From the NCBI RefSeq assembly GCF_000744705.1, contig NZ_JQML01000001.1, positions 1,426,001 to 1,490,000 of the forward strand: a DNA stretch of 64,000 nt. Direction: 5' to 3'. Position 1 is the stretch's first letter. Every line of letters starts with the position of its first letter. The notes beneath the pieces were generated by a model, which saw nothing but the letters and a program-made list of their open reading frames with translations, searched no databases and was not told where the DNA came from. Origin of the DNA: Streptacidiphilus albus JL83 (GTDB lineage: Bacteria; Actinomycetota; Actinomycetes; Streptomycetales; Streptomycetaceae). Below, one piece after another: positions 52,302 through 61,657 of this stretch. The position numbers were made by a program, and so were the translations under genes.

Positions 52302-53435
52302 TCACGAGTCGCGCCCGGCTCCGGTCATCAGGGCGAGCGTACTGTGGGGTGCATTGTCGTCGATCATGATCGAGTACATGTCGTCGTCGGCTGCTTCCAC
52401 GGCGGCGGCTCGGGCGAACATTCCCCGTTCGTGCTGCGCGAGCGCGGCCTCCATGTCGTCGGGGTGCGCAGCAAGGGCGTGGGCGAGCTCGGCCCCGTCC
52501 AGCATGGCCAGATTGGCGCCTTCACCGTTCGGCGCCCTGAGGTGGGCGGCGTCACCGATCAAGGTGACCCCCGTCGCGCGGTCCCAGCGGTGCCCGGCCG
52601 GCAGGGTGAAGATGGGGCGCAGGACCGGTGGGGTATCGCTGTGGGTGACCAGGGCGGTGAGTTCCGGGGCCCAGCCCTCGAACTCTGCTGCGACCCGGGC
52701 GGCCAAGGTGGCGGCGTCGGCGGTGTCGAGGGCGGCGAGCCAGCCCTGGGACTTCTTCAGCTGTGCGTATGTGTGCAGGGTTCCGCCGCCCTCGCGGTGG
52801 GCCAGCAGTCCCCTGCCCGGCGAGAGCGCGAACAGCGATCCGCCGCCGACCGCCTCCGCGCTGGCGGGGTGGCGGGTGTCGCCGTCGAACAGGAATGTCT
52901 CCACGCTGCAGACGCCGAAGTACTCGGGGGTGGCCTCGGAGAGCACCGGGCGCACGCGTGACCATGCGCCGTCGGCGCCGACGAGCAGGTTCGCGACCAC
53001 GGTGGCGCCGTTGGCGAAGCTCAATCCGTGGCGGTCGTCGCCGAGAGCCGTCACTCCGGTGACCTTGTGCCCCCATCGGACCGTGCCGGAGGCGAGGGAG
53101 TCCAGCAGCAGCTGCCGCAGTCCGCCGCGCGGTACCTCGGGGCGCTCGCCGGTGCCCTCGTCGGGCAGGTCGAGCAGCACGGTCCCCGCCCGGTCCATGA
53201 CCCGGTAGGACTCACGGCCGGCCAGGACGAGCCTGCGGAACCCCTCCGTCAGCCCGGCCGCCCCCAGCGCCCGTTGGCCGTTCCAGGGGTGGATGTCGAG
53301 CAGGCCGCCCTGGCGGCGCGCGTCCGGCGAGGCGTCCGCCTCGTAGACGGCGGCCCCGATGCCGTGCACCTGCAGCACCCGGGCCAGCACCAGACCGCCC
53401 AGACCGGCTCCGACGATCGTGACCGAGGTCGTCAT
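52302..53435 (-). CDS. FAD-dependent monooxygenase (TetX-like)
   Basis: 377 residues. Rossmann FAD site VTIVGAGLGGLVLARVLQ, then RRQGGLLDIHPWNG, the DG motif LLVGADGAWSRVR and VTLIGDAAHLRAPNGEGANL with the GD motif. This is a class A flavoprotein hydroxylase; the closest named type by motifs is TetX/kynurenine-hydroxylase-like. Substrate, and whether it modifies an antibiotic, cannot be told. GGAGG before the ATG. Divergent from a TetR gene with two matching operators. Confidence 0.9.
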   Translation of the reverse strand: MTTSVTIVGAGLGGLVLARVLQVHGIGAAVYEADASPDARRQGGLLDIHPWNGQRALGAAGLTEGFRRLVLAGRESYRVMDRAGTVLLDLPDEGTGERPEVPRGGLRQLLLDSLASGTVRWGHKVTGVTALGDDRHGLSFANGATVVANLLVGADGAWSRVRPVLSEATPEYFGVCSVETFLFDGDTRHPASAEAVGGGSLFALSPGRGLLAHREGGGTLHTYAQLKKSQGWLAALDTADAATLAARVAAEFEGWAPELTALVTHSDTPPVLRPIFTLPAGHRWDRATGVTLIGDAAHLRAPNGEGANLAMLDGAELAHALAAHPDDMEAALAQHERGMFARAAAVEAADDDMYSIMIDDNAPHSTLALMTGAGRDS

Positions 53436-53477
53436 GGTCCACCTCCACAAGCGCGTTCGATCCGCACCGGACGTGCA

Positions 53478-53526
53478 TTGGATCGTCACTCCAAAAAGCT
53501 AGCACGGCTTTGGATCGGCGATCCAC
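53478..53526. promoter_or_regulatory. Paired operators between FAD monooxygenase and TetR
   Basis: Site 1 (53478-53494) reads TTGGATCGTCACTCCAA; site 2 (53510-53526) reads TTGGATCGGCGATCCAC, with a perfect TGGATC-GGC-GATCCA core. The two share the same spaced half-sites, so one regulator, the TetR at 53546, would bind both and control both directions. Confidence 0.8.
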
Positions 53527-53545
53527 CCATGCGACACTGAGGACC

Positions 53546-54271
53546 ATGGTGAAGCGAACTCCGCAGGGATCTCCGCGGTCCCCGCGCCGCACGGACGGAC
53601 TCTCCAGGGAGGTGATCGTCCAGGCTGCCACCGAGCTCCTGGACGGCGGCGGCGAGGCGGCGCTGACGCTGCGCGCCCTCACGGTGCGCCTGAGCACCGG
53701 TTACGGGGCGATCTACCACCATGTCGCGGACAAGGGCGACGTGCTCGCGGCGGCCACCGACGATGTCATCACCCGCGTGCTGGCCCGGGTCGTCAGCGAC
53801 GTGGACCCCCGGGAGGCCCTGCGTCGCCTCGCTCTGGGCCTGTTCGACGCGATTGACGCACATCCCTGGGTCGGCGCCGAACTGTCCCGGGAGCCGTGGC
53901 GGCCCGCGCTTCTGGACTTCTACGAGAGCGTCGGCAGGCTGCTGGACGCGCTCGCCGTACCCGAGCGGGTGCGAGTCGACGCGGCCGGCGCGCTGGTGAA
54001 CTACGTGCTCGGCGTCGCCGGGCAGAACGCCGCGAACGCCCGCCGCCGCGCCGGCGGCGACACGGACCGAGCAGCCTTCCTCGACGACACCGCCGCGCGA
54101 TGGGCGCGGCTGGACCCCGGCAAGTACCCGTTCGTGCACGCCGCCGCGACGCAGTTGCGCGAGCACGACGATCGGGAGCAGTTCCTCGTCGGAGTGGACA
54201 TCTTCCTGGCCGGAATCGCCGCCCTGGCACAGCGGGCCACCACCAGCGACGGGACGCGCCTGCCCGAATGA
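53546..54271 (+). CDS. TetR family regulator of the FAD monooxygenase
   Basis: 241 residues. HTH at about 20-65 (SREVIVQAATELLDGGGEAA, LTLRALTVRLSTGYGAIYHH, VADKGDVL). The C-terminal domain (WVGAELSREPWRPALLDFYE, GVAGQNAANARRRAGGD) fits the TetR_C_13-like type. GAGG just upstream of the ATG. Operators at 53478-53526. Confidence 0.9.
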   Translation: MVKRTPQGSPRSPRRTDGLSREVIVQAATELLDGGGEAALTLRALTVRLSTGYGAIYHHVADKGDVLAAATDDVITRVLARVVSDVDPREALRRLALGLFDAIDAHPWVGAELSREPWRPALLDFYESVGRLLDALAVPERVRVDAAGALVNYVLGVAGQNAANARRRAGGDTDRAAFLDDTAARWARLDPGKYPFVHAAATQLREHDDREQFLVGVDIFLAGIAALAQRATTSDGTRLPE

Positions 54272-54302
54272 GCCGAGACAACCGGTCAGCCGAGGCAGCC
54301 GG

Positions 54303-54941
54303 TCAGCCGAGATAGCGCCGCAACAGGCGCTTGCACTCGGCGATCAGCGCGGGGTCGCCCTCGGGGTCGACGCGGAAGGCGAGCCGGAGCACCGCGTCGG
54401 CGCACTCCAGGGCGACCCGCAGGGCCAGTCGGGGGTTGGGCGTCGACTCGTCGGCGGGGCCGAGCAGCGGGCCCGTCAGGGCCCAGAGCCGGTCGGCCAC
54501 GGCGTGGTTGTTCTCCCGTTCGGGGTCCAGCAGGTGGATGCTCCCCTGGTCCTCCATCCCGATGGCGCCGAAGTCCACCACTCCGAAGCCGGGCACGGCG
54601 CGGTGCATGGCGACGTACTCCTCGACCGCCAGGTCGACCAGCGCGCCGATGTGTGAGGGGTGCTCTGCTTCGACGCGGCGGCTGAGCCGGTCGATGTAGT
54701 GCTCCAGGTTGCGTTCGGCGAGCGCGCCGACCAGTCCCTCGACGCCGGGGAAGAACTGGTAGAGCGTGCCGATCGGCACCTCGGCCCGGTGCGCCACCTC
54801 CTTGGTGGTGAGCGCGGTGTAGCCGACTTCGTCGAGGAGCTCCGCGCAGGCGTCGAGGATCCGCTCGAAGCGCTCCAGGCTGCGGCGCTGGACCGGGCGG
54901 CGGCGTACGGCGGAACCCGGCGCGGAGGCTGCTGTGTGCAT
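54303..54941 (-). CDS. TetR family regulator of the beta-glucosidase
   Basis: 212 residues. HTH: LERFERILDACAELLDEVGY, TALTTKEVAHRAEVPIGTLY, QFFPGVEGL. The acidic ligand domain includes GFGVVDFGAIGMEDQGSIHL. CAGAGT at 54953-54948, six nt before the ATG, points to a leaderless message. A 21-bp palindrome lies in the shared region with the GH1 gene; the likely inducer is a sugar or glucoside, inferred from the target. Confidence 0.9.
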   Translation of the reverse strand: MHTAASAPGSAVRRRPVQRRSLERFERILDACAELLDEVGYTALTTKEVAHRAEVPIGTLYQFFPGVEGLVGALAERNLEHYIDRLSRRVEAEHPSHIGALVDLAVEEYVAMHRAVPGFGVVDFGAIGMEDQGSIHLLDPERENNHAVADRLWALTGPLLGPADESTPNPRLALRVALECADAVLRLAFRVDPEGDPALIAECKRLLRRYLG

Positions 54942-54983
54942 GGTTCCACTCTGCCGGATCGGGTGTAGCGTTGGCGACCGAAT

Positions 54984-55004
54984 AACACGAGTACTACTCA
55001 TGTT
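54984..55004. promoter_or_regulatory. Operator between TetR and beta-glucosidase
   Basis: AACACGAGTA (54984-54993) and TACTCATGTT (54995-55004) form a 21-bp palindrome around one C with 9 of 10 pairs matching. It covers the region just before the GH1 ribosome site (AGGAG, 55005-55009). Confidence 0.8.
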
Positions 55005-55020
55005 AGGAGCACCTACGCCC

Positions 55021-56412
55021 ATGCCGCAGTCCGCTCAGCCCGCTCAGCCCGTGCAGCCCCCGCCGCTTCCCGCCTCCTTCCGCTGGGGAGCCTCCACCGC
55101 CGCCTACCAGATCGAGGGCGCCGCCGCCGAGGACGGCAAGGGCCCCTCCGTCTGGGACACCTTCACCGCGCGCCCCGACACGGTCAGGGACGGCCACACC
55201 GGTGACACCGCCTGCGACCACTACCACCGCTACCAGGAGGACGTGGCCCTGCTGAAGGGCCTCGGACTGGACGCCTACCGCTTCTCGGTCTCCTGGCCGA
55301 GGGTCCAGCCGACCGGCCGCGGACAGGTGAACGGCAAGGGCCTCGACTTCTACGACCGCCTGGTGGACGAGCTGCTCGCCAACGGCGTCGTCCCCACGCC
55401 CACGCTCTTCCACTGGGACCTCCCGCAGGCCCTGGAGGACGGCGGCGGCTGGCTCGACCGGGACACGGCGCACCGCTTCGGCGAGTACGCGGCCGTGGTC
55501 GCCGACCGCCTGGGCGACCGGGTGCAGCGCTGGATCACCCTCAACGAGCCCTTCATCCACATGGCCTTCGGCTACGCCTTCGGCGTCCACGCCCCCGGCC
55601 GCGCGCTGATGCTGGACGCGCTCCCGGTCGCCCACCACCAACTCCTGGGCCACGGACTGGCCGTGTCGGCGCTGCGGGCGCGCGGCGCCGAGGAGGTGAT
55701 GATCGCCAACAACTGCAGCCCGGTCCGGGTGGCCGACGGGGCCGGCCCGGCGGACCGGGCCGCCGCCGAGGCCTACGACACGCTGCACAACCGGCTGTTC
55801 AACGATCCGCTGCTGCTCGGCCGCTACCCCGACCTGTCCGCCTACGGCGTCGCCGAGCCCACCTGGGGCGGCGTGGTCAGGGACGGGGACCTGGAGACGA
55901 TCGCGGCGCCGCTGGACGGCCTCGGGCTCAACTACTACAACCCCAGCTGGATCACGGCCCCGGCCGAGGGCGGCGCCCTGCCCTTCGACCTGGTCGAGCC
56001 GGAGGAGGACTACCCCCGCACCGCCTTCGGCTGGCCGGTCGTCCCCGAGGCGCTGACCGAGCTGCTGGTCGGGTTCGCGGAGCGCTACGGCGACGCCCTG
56101 CCGCCGGTCCACATCACCGAGAGCGGCTGCTCCCAGCCGGACGAGCCGGTCGACGGCGAGGTGCTGGACCAGGCGCGGATCGATTACCTGCGCAGCCACA
56201 TCGACGCCGTCGCGGAGGCGGTCGCCCGGGGGGTGGACGTCCGGGCGTACTTCACCTGGTCGCTGCTGGACAACTTCGAGTGGGCCGAGGGGTTCCACCA
56301 GCGTTTCGGCCTGGTGCACGTGGACTTCGCGACCCAGCTCCGCACGCCCAAGGCGTCCTACGCCTGGTATCGGGACCGGATCGCGCGGCACCGTGTCGCC
56401 CGCGAGTCCTAG
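55021..56412 (+). CDS. Family 1 glycoside hydrolase, beta-glucosidase
   Basis: 463 residues, intracellular (no signal peptide). GH1 motifs: FRWGASTAAYQIEGAAAEDG at the start, WITLNEPFIH with the acid/base Glu in NEP, and VHITESGCSQ with the nucleophile Glu (ITENG consensus, here ITESG). C-terminal YFTWSLLDNFEWAEGFHQRF is the conserved aglycone-site block. It releases glucose (or other beta-linked sugar) from oligosaccharides. ATG at 55021 preferred; an in-frame ATG at 55000 lies inside the operator. Followed after 57 bp by a sugar-type MFS gene on the same strand. Confidence 0.95.
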   Translation: MPQSAQPAQPVQPPPLPASFRWGASTAAYQIEGAAAEDGKGPSVWDTFTARPDTVRDGHTGDTACDHYHRYQEDVALLKGLGLDAYRFSVSWPRVQPTGRGQVNGKGLDFYDRLVDELLANGVVPTPTLFHWDLPQALEDGGGWLDRDTAHRFGEYAAVVADRLGDRVQRWITLNEPFIHMAFGYAFGVHAPGRALMLDALPVAHHQLLGHGLAVSALRARGAEEVMIANNCSPVRVADGAGPADRAAAEAYDTLHNRLFNDPLLLGRYPDLSAYGVAEPTWGGVVRDGDLETIAAPLDGLGLNYYNPSWITAPAEGGALPFDLVEPEEDYPRTAFGWPVVPEALTELLVGFAERYGDALPPVHITESGCSQPDEPVDGEVLDQARIDYLRSHIDAVAEAVARGVDVRAYFTWSLLDNFEWAEGFHQRFGLVHVDFATQLRTPKASYAWYRDRIARHRVARES

Positions 56413-56469
56413 GGGCTACACTCGCGCAAACATGAGATGAGCTCACCTTGTCCCGAGTGAGGGAACCCG

Positions 56470-57762
56470 ATGCGCCGAGCCAGTGCCGACACGCCGCTCC
56501 GCCGCCGGACCGGGCTCGCCGAGGACAGCGGAGCGGCTGTCTTCGACGAGCCCCTGCAGCGGGTCCGTCCGGCCTGGACCGCCTCGCTCAGCCTGTCCAC
56601 CCTCGCCGTGTTCATGGCCTTCATGACGCCCATTCAGATCCTGCTGCCGCTCCAGCTCCAGCACATCGACGACGCCCAGAAGACCACCGCCCTCGCCTGG
56701 GTCACCGGCTTCGGCGCGCTGGTCGCGGTCGTGGCCAACCCGCTGGCGGGCGCGCTCTCGGACCGGACCAGCAGCCGCTTCGGCCGCCGCCGGCCGTGGA
56801 TCGTCGGCGGCGCGGTCTGGGGAGCGGCCGGGCTGATGCTCACCGCGGCCCAGCACACCGTGGTCGGCGTCGCCTTCGGCTGGTGCGTCGCCCAGGCCGG
56901 GCTGAACGCGATGCTCGCCGGCGTCAGCACGCCCATCGCCGACCGGGTACCGGTGGGCCAGCGCGCCGAGGTCTCCGGCTGGACCGGGATCATGCAGTCC
57001 TTCGGGCTGATCCTCGGGGCGCTGCTCACCACCCTGCTCTTCACCGGCGTCGAGTCCGGCTACGGCTCGCTGGCGCTGGTCACCCTGGTGCTGGCGCTGC
57101 CCTTCGCGCTGTTCTTCCACGAGCCGCCGCTGCCGCGCGAGTTGCGCCCCGCGCTGGACCCGCGGCAGATCCTGGCCGGCCTGTGGCTCAGCCCGCGCCT
57201 CCACCCGGACTTCGCCTGGGCCTGGCTGACCCGCTTCCTGATCAACCTCGGCAACGCCCTGGGCACGCTCTACCTGCTGTTCTACCTGACCGACTCGGTG
57301 CACTACGGCGACCCGGCCACGGGGGTGCTGATCCTGACGGTGATCTACACCCTCTGCGCGGCGGCCACCGCGATCCCGGTCGGGCGGATCTCCGACCGCA
57401 GCGGGCGCCGCAAGCGCTTCGTCCTGCTGTGCTGCGTGGTCATGGCCGCCGCCGCGGTGCTGCTGGCATTCGTCCACACCTGGACGGCGGCGATGGCCGC
57501 CGCCGCGATCCTCGGCGCCGGCTTCGGGATCTACCTCGCGGTGGACCAGGCCCTCGTCACCCAGGTGCTCCCGACGGCGCAGGACCGGGCCAAGGACCTG
57601 GGCGTGATCAACATCGCCAACTCCGGTCCCCAGGTGCTCGCCCCGGCCATCGCCGCCCCGATCGTCGCCCACGCCGGCGGCTACACCGGCCTCTACCTGG
57701 CCACGGCCATGGTCACCCTGGTCGGTGGGGCGCTGGTGCACCGGGTCCGCTCGGTCGACTAG
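56470..57762 (+). CDS. MFS transporter, sugar-permease-like
   Basis: 430 residues, 12 hydrophobic segments. GALSDRTSSRFGRRRPWIVG in the first cytoplasmic loop is typical of GPH/sucrose-type transporters, and GRISDRSGRRKRFVLLC is the second-half counterpart. GAGGG before the ATG. Its place behind the beta-glucosidase suggests uptake of the glucosidase substrate, as inference. Confidence 0.88.
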   Translation: MRRASADTPLRRRTGLAEDSGAAVFDEPLQRVRPAWTASLSLSTLAVFMAFMTPIQILLPLQLQHIDDAQKTTALAWVTGFGALVAVVANPLAGALSDRTSSRFGRRRPWIVGGAVWGAAGLMLTAAQHTVVGVAFGWCVAQAGLNAMLAGVSTPIADRVPVGQRAEVSGWTGIMQSFGLILGALLTTLLFTGVESGYGSLALVTLVLALPFALFFHEPPLPRELRPALDPRQILAGLWLSPRLHPDFAWAWLTRFLINLGNALGTLYLLFYLTDSVHYGDPATGVLILTVIYTLCAAATAIPVGRISDRSGRRKRFVLLCCVVMAAAAVLLAFVHTWTAAMAAAAILGAGFGIYLAVDQALVTQVLPTAQDRAKDLGVINIANSGPQVLAPAIAAPIVAHAGGYTGLYLATAMVTLVGGALVHRVRSVD

Positions 57763-57924
57763 CCGTGCCGACCCGTGCCTTCCGGCCGAGGGGAGGCGGC
57801 CGGCCGCGCGGCCGCCCGGCGGCGGCCGGCCTCGACGACGGGTGCGCGGCCCGGAACAATCCGGTCTCCCCCACCTCGATGCTGCCGTAGGGTGCGCGGG
57901 TTGTCGTGGTGGAGAGGTGGAGAG

Positions 57925-58926
57925 GTGGTGCGGAACGTGGCGCCCAGGGCAGTGACGCGGGAGCAGCTGGCGGGTGCGGCGCGGGCCGCGTTGGGCGGCG
58001 GGCGAAGGCTGGAGGCGGTCGAGCGGGTCTCGGGCGGCACCAAGAAGGGCGTGTACCGCCTGGTGCTGGACGACGCGACGACGGCGATCGCCTACCTGTG
58101 GGACGACGCCGAGAACTACTGGCCGGCGGCCGAGGGCGACGACGACCTGACCGACCCGTTCTCGCCCGGGCTGGGGCTCGATCTGTTCCAGGCCGCGCAC
58201 GCGCGGCTGGACGCGCTCGGCGTCCGGGTCCCGGCGCTCCGGCTCGTCGACCGCGACGGTGCCCACTCCCCGGCCGACCTGGCGATCGTCGAGGACCTCC
58301 GGGGCGAGAGCCTGGAGCAGTTGCTCGCCCGCGACCGGCGCGCCGCCGGTCCGGTGATGGCCCGGCTCGCGGAGTCGCTGACGGCGATGCGGGGCCACCG
58401 GGCTCCGGCGTACGGCAAGGTGGCCGTGGTCGACGCCGGAGGAACGTCGCGCGGTACGTCCTGCGCGGGGGTGGTCCTGGACCGGGCGCTGCGGGACCTC
58501 GCCGAGGCGGCCGCACGCGATCCGCGGATCGCGGGCGCCGCCGACCGGCTGGAGGAGCGGCTGCTGGGGCTGGCGGCGGCGGTGCGGCCGCGCGCGGAGT
58601 ACGCGGTGGTGCACGGCGAACTGGGGCCCGACCACGTGTTGGTGGACCCGGACGGCAACCCCGTGGTGATCGACGTCGAGGGCTTGATGTACTTCGACGT
58701 CGAGTGGGAGCACGTGTTCCTGCGGATCCGGCTGCACGACGCCTACCGGCCGCTGGAGGCGGACGGGCTGGACGAGGACCGGCTCGCGCTCTACACGCTC
58801 GCCCAGCGGCTCTCGCTGACGGCGGGGCCGCTGCGGCTGCTCGACGGGGACTTCCCCGACCGGGAGTTCATGGCCGGCATCGCCGAGTACAACCTGCAGC
58901 AGGCGCTGGAACTGGTCCGCGACTGA
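57925..58926 (+). CDS. Aminoglycoside-phosphotransferase-type kinase family protein
   Basis: About 333 residues from a GTG at 57925 (a second GTG at 57928 follows; GGAGAGG lies upstream in a repetitive GGTGGAGAG tract). The APH/choline-kinase fold shows as a glycine-rich N-lobe (GGTKKGVYRLVLDD), the catalytic loop VVHGELGPDHVLVDPDGNPV, in which Asp of the usual HGDLxxxN is Glu, and IDVEGLMYFDVEWEHVF with the Mg-binding Asp. The changed catalytic residue makes activity uncertain. Substrate unknown. Confidence 0.8.
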   Translation: MVRNVAPRAVTREQLAGAARAALGGGRRLEAVERVSGGTKKGVYRLVLDDATTAIAYLWDDAENYWPAAEGDDDLTDPFSPGLGLDLFQAAHARLDALGVRVPALRLVDRDGAHSPADLAIVEDLRGESLEQLLARDRRAAGPVMARLAESLTAMRGHRAPAYGKVAVVDAGGTSRGTSCAGVVLDRALRDLAEAAARDPRIAGAADRLEERLLGLAAAVRPRAEYAVVHGELGPDHVLVDPDGNPVVIDVEGLMYFDVEWEHVFLRIRLHDAYRPLEADGLDEDRLALYTLAQRLSLTAGPLRLLDGDFPDREFMAGIAEYNLQQALELVRD

Positions 58927-58961
58927 GGAGGTGAGGACTCCGGGGGCCGGGAGTTCCGGTG

Positions 58962-58998
58962 CCCGGACTACTGGGGCCCGGACTACTGGGGCCCGGAC
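58962..58998. repeat. 15-bp tandem repeat downstream of the kinase gene
   Basis: CCCGGACTACTGGGG occurs at 58962-58976 and 58977-58991, with a partial third copy to 58998. Intergenic, no coding role. Confidence 0.9.
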
Positions 58999-59061
58999 CG
59001 CTGTCCGCGCCGGAGCCGAATTCGGGAGCGGCGGGCCGACCGGACGTGGCACGGTGACGGC

Positions 59062-59649
59062 ATGAATCCGCCGACCGACGATCAGACCTCCTCCCGCCGA
59101 GGCCGAGTGACCATCCTGACGGGACCGCCCGGAGCCGGTAAGAGCACCGTGGCGGCGCTGCTGGCCGATCGCCTGACGCCCAGCGTCCACCTGCACGGCG
59201 ACGACTTCTGGCGCTGCATCAAGCAGGGCTGGATCCCGCCCTACCTGCCCGAGGCCCACCAGCAGAACCAGGTGGTCCTGCGGGTCCTGGTCGCGGCGGC
59301 GTTCGGCTACGCCGACGGCGGCTACCAGGTGATCCACGACGGCATCGTGGGCCCCTGGTTCATCGACCTCTTCCGCGCCGCGGCGGAGGAGCACGCGGTG
59401 CCGCTGGACTACGTCGTCCTGAGGCCGGATCAGCAGACCACGCTGGCCAGGGCGACCGGCCGCACCGGCGACGCGCTGACCGACCCCGAACCGGTCCGCT
59501 CGATGTACGGCCAGTTCAGCGACCTCGGCCGCTACGAGGCCCAGGTCCTGGACTCCACCGGGCTGACGGCCGGGGCGACCGCCGACAGCGTCCTGCGGGG
59601 CCTGGCGAAGGGTGTCTACCGCCTCGGCCCCGACGACGGCACCGGTTGA
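59062..59649 (+). CDS. Small P-loop kinase/ATPase (zeta-toxin/AAA_33-like)
   Basis: 195 residues. Walker A GPPGAGKST at about residues 21-29, HLHGDDFWR with a catalytic-type Asp, LRVLVAAAFGYADGGYQVIH and VIHDGIVGPWFID. Such enzymes phosphorylate small molecules or sugars; an adjacent partner antitoxin is absent, so a stand-alone kinase is more likely than a toxin. Confidence 0.82.
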   Translation: MNPPTDDQTSSRRGRVTILTGPPGAGKSTVAALLADRLTPSVHLHGDDFWRCIKQGWIPPYLPEAHQQNQVVLRVLVAAAFGYADGGYQVIHDGIVGPWFIDLFRAAAEEHAVPLDYVVLRPDQQTTLARATGRTGDALTDPEPVRSMYGQFSDLGRYEAQVLDSTGLTAGATADSVLRGLAKGVYRLGPDDGTG

Positions 59650-59751
59650 CCGGGCCGCGGTTCGCGGACGGGTCAGGTCGGAGATCCTGGGCAGGCGTTC
59701 GGTGTCCGCCCCAGCCGGGCGCGGACGGACGGATCCGACGCGGGAGTGACC

Positions 59752-60417
59752 ATGAGTGACATGACGCGGTACACCATCGACACCGAAGTCCGCTGCCAGG
59801 GCCAGGTCTCCGGACGGCTGGTACGCGTGGTGATCGATCCGGTGGCCGGGCGGCTGACCCATCTCGTGGTGGAGCCCGAGCACGGCCGGGACGTGGCACG
59901 ACTCGTGCCGATCGAACTGGCCGACGCCGCGAGCGCCGCGCCGGACATCCTGCTGACCTGCAGCGCAGCCGAGTTCGCGGCGCTGGACCCGGCCGAGGAG
60001 ACCGAGTTCCTGCCCGGCGGCGGCACCGAGTTCGGCTACCAGTCCGAGCAGGCCATGATGTGGCCCCACTACCTCCTGGGCGCGGCCGGTCTCGGCGGCG
60101 CCGTCCTGGCCGGCGACCTCGGCGGCGAGACCCGCCCGACCACCTACGACTGCGTTCCCAGGGGCGAGGTGCAGGTTCGCCGCGGGGAGCGGGTCGAGGC
60201 GACGGACGGCGAGATCGGCAAGGTCCAGGGGCTGATCATCGACCCGCGGGATCACGCGGTGACCCATGTCCTGCTCGAAGAGGGACACCTGTGGGGCAGG
60301 AAGACCGTCGCCATCCCGATCCGCACCGTGACCTACACGGACGGGAGCGTGCGGGTCGAACTGTCCAAGACGGAACTCGGCGACCTGCCGCCGGTGGACT
60401 TCGACCGGCGGAGCTGA
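59752..60417 (+). CDS. Two-domain PRC-barrel protein
   Basis: 221 residues. Two PRC-barrel-like units: TRYTIDTEVRCQGQVSGRLV, RVVIDPVAGRLTHLVVEPEH and, after a Gly-rich linker with short hydrophobic stretch, RGERVEATDGEIGKVQGLII, DPRDHAVTHVLLEEGHLW. Commonly near stress sigma factors in actinobacteria; role in stress or surface chemistry unproven. GGGAGTGACC before the ATG. Convergent with the sigma factor gene. Confidence 0.85.
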   Translation: MSDMTRYTIDTEVRCQGQVSGRLVRVVIDPVAGRLTHLVVEPEHGRDVARLVPIELADAASAAPDILLTCSAAEFAALDPAEETEFLPGGGTEFGYQSEQAMMWPHYLLGAAGLGGAVLAGDLGGETRPTTYDCVPRGEVQVRRGERVEATDGEIGKVQGLIIDPRDHAVTHVLLEEGHLWGRKTVAIPIRTVTYTDGSVRVELSKTELGDLPPVDFDRRS

Positions 60418-60449
60418 GCCGACGGGCAGCCGGGCGACGCGCCGCCCGG

Positions 60450-61328
60450 TCACTCCTCGTCGAGCAGCCGGGTGCGCAGCTGGCCCAGGGCCCGGGTCAG
60501 GATCCGGGAGACGTGCATCTGGGAGATCCCCAGCTCGGAGCCGATCTGGGACTGGGTCAGGTCCCCCGTGAAGCGCAGCGACAGGACGCTGCGCTCGCGG
60601 TCGGTCAGCTGGGCGATCAGGGGCTTGAGGGAGGTGACGTTGTCGATGCAGTCCAGGCCCGGGTCGGTGTGGCCGAGGCGCTCGACGAGGGTGCTGCCGT
60701 CGCCGGTGTCGTCGGCCAACTGGTCCAGGGAGTTGGTGGTGTAGCCGTTGGCGGCGATCAGGCCCTCGGTCACCTCCTCCCGGGTGAGCCGGAGTCGGCC
60801 GGCGAGTTCGGCCACGGTCGGGGGACGGTCCAGGGTCTGGGCGAGGTCGGCGGTGGCGCGGGCCAGGTGCAGCCGCAGCTCCTGCAGTCGGCGCGGGACG
60901 TGGACGCCCCAACTGGTGTCGCGGAAGAAGCGTTTGATCTCACCGACGATGGTCGGCAGGGCGAAGGTGGGGAACTCGATCGCCCGGTCCGGGTCGAAGC
61001 GGTTGATCGCCTTGATCAGTCCGATGGTGCCGACCTGGAGGATGTCCTCCAGCGGCTCGTCGCGGGTGCGGTACCGGGCCGCGGCGAACTTCACCAGCGT
61101 CATGTTGAGCTCGACCAGCGTGTTGCGGACGTCGGTGTGCTCGTGGGTGCCCTCCTCCAGGGTCGCCATCCGGGCGAACAGCGTCTTGGAGATGCGGCGG
61201 GCGTCGGCCGTGCTGACGAGGTGCGGGCGGGAAGGGACGGCGCCCCGGACCGGGGCCGCCCCGGCATCGGCGGGCACTGCGGTCCGCGCGGTCTCCACTG
61301 GCGGTGCGAGCTGGACGGTCTGGGGCAC
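60450..61328 (-). CDS. SigB/SigF/SigG-type RNA polymerase sigma factor
   Basis: 292 residues. Region 2 (ILQVGTIGLIKAINRFDPDR, FPTFALPTIVGEIKRFFRDT), region 3 (RATADLAQTLDRPPTVAELA) and region 4 (LTDRERSVLSLRFTGDLTQS, EIGISQMHVSRILTRALGQL-like) are complete. This stress/sporulation sigma group is controlled by anti-sigma kinases of the RsbW type. Start chosen at the GTG with GAGGAG six nt upstream. Confidence 0.92.
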   Translation of the reverse strand: MPQTVQLAPPVETARTAVPADAGAAPVRGAVPSRPHLVSTADARRISKTLFARMATLEEGTHEHTDVRNTLVELNMTLVKFAAARYRTRDEPLEDILQVGTIGLIKAINRFDPDRAIEFPTFALPTIVGEIKRFFRDTSWGVHVPRRLQELRLHLARATADLAQTLDRPPTVAELAGRLRLTREEVTEGLIAANGYTTNSLDQLADDTGDGSTLVERLGHTDPGLDCIDNVTSLKPLIAQLTDRERSVLSLRFTGDLTQSQIGSELGISQMHVSRILTRALGQLRTRLLDEE

Positions 61329-61657
61329 CCGGAACTCCTCGGCTGGGTCGTCCACGACGCGGCCGGGGTCCGGGGCAGCTGAAAAGCCGGTGGGGCTTGT
61401 CCATCCACACAGTAGCGCGGTACGCCGCGCAAAAGGGGGTACGGCCGCCTCGACCTGAGGTGCGGGCGCCGTGCGCCACCTGATGATCTCGGCCCCGGTT
61501 CCCGGTCCGGCCGGGGCGGAAGTCACCAAGTAGGTGCGGCTTCTTTGTTCCGCGCCCCGCGGATGCCCCAGCCTCTCAGTCATGACAATGACAACGGCGG
61601 GGGCCGGCCGCACCGCGTCGGCGCCCGCCGTCGGATCCTGACCGGGAGGGCGCGCGG

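Noticed and set aside
59062-59649. Zeta toxin of a toxin-antitoxin pair
   Set aside because: The P-loop kinase fold fits, but no small antitoxin gene is adjacent on either side.
56443-60912. Very long minus-strand open frame (about 1490 codons) across the MFS, kinase, P-loop and PRC genes
   Set aside because: It is antisense to four well-supported genes, has Pro/Arg/Gly-dominated composition and no motifs; long shadows are normal at this GC content.
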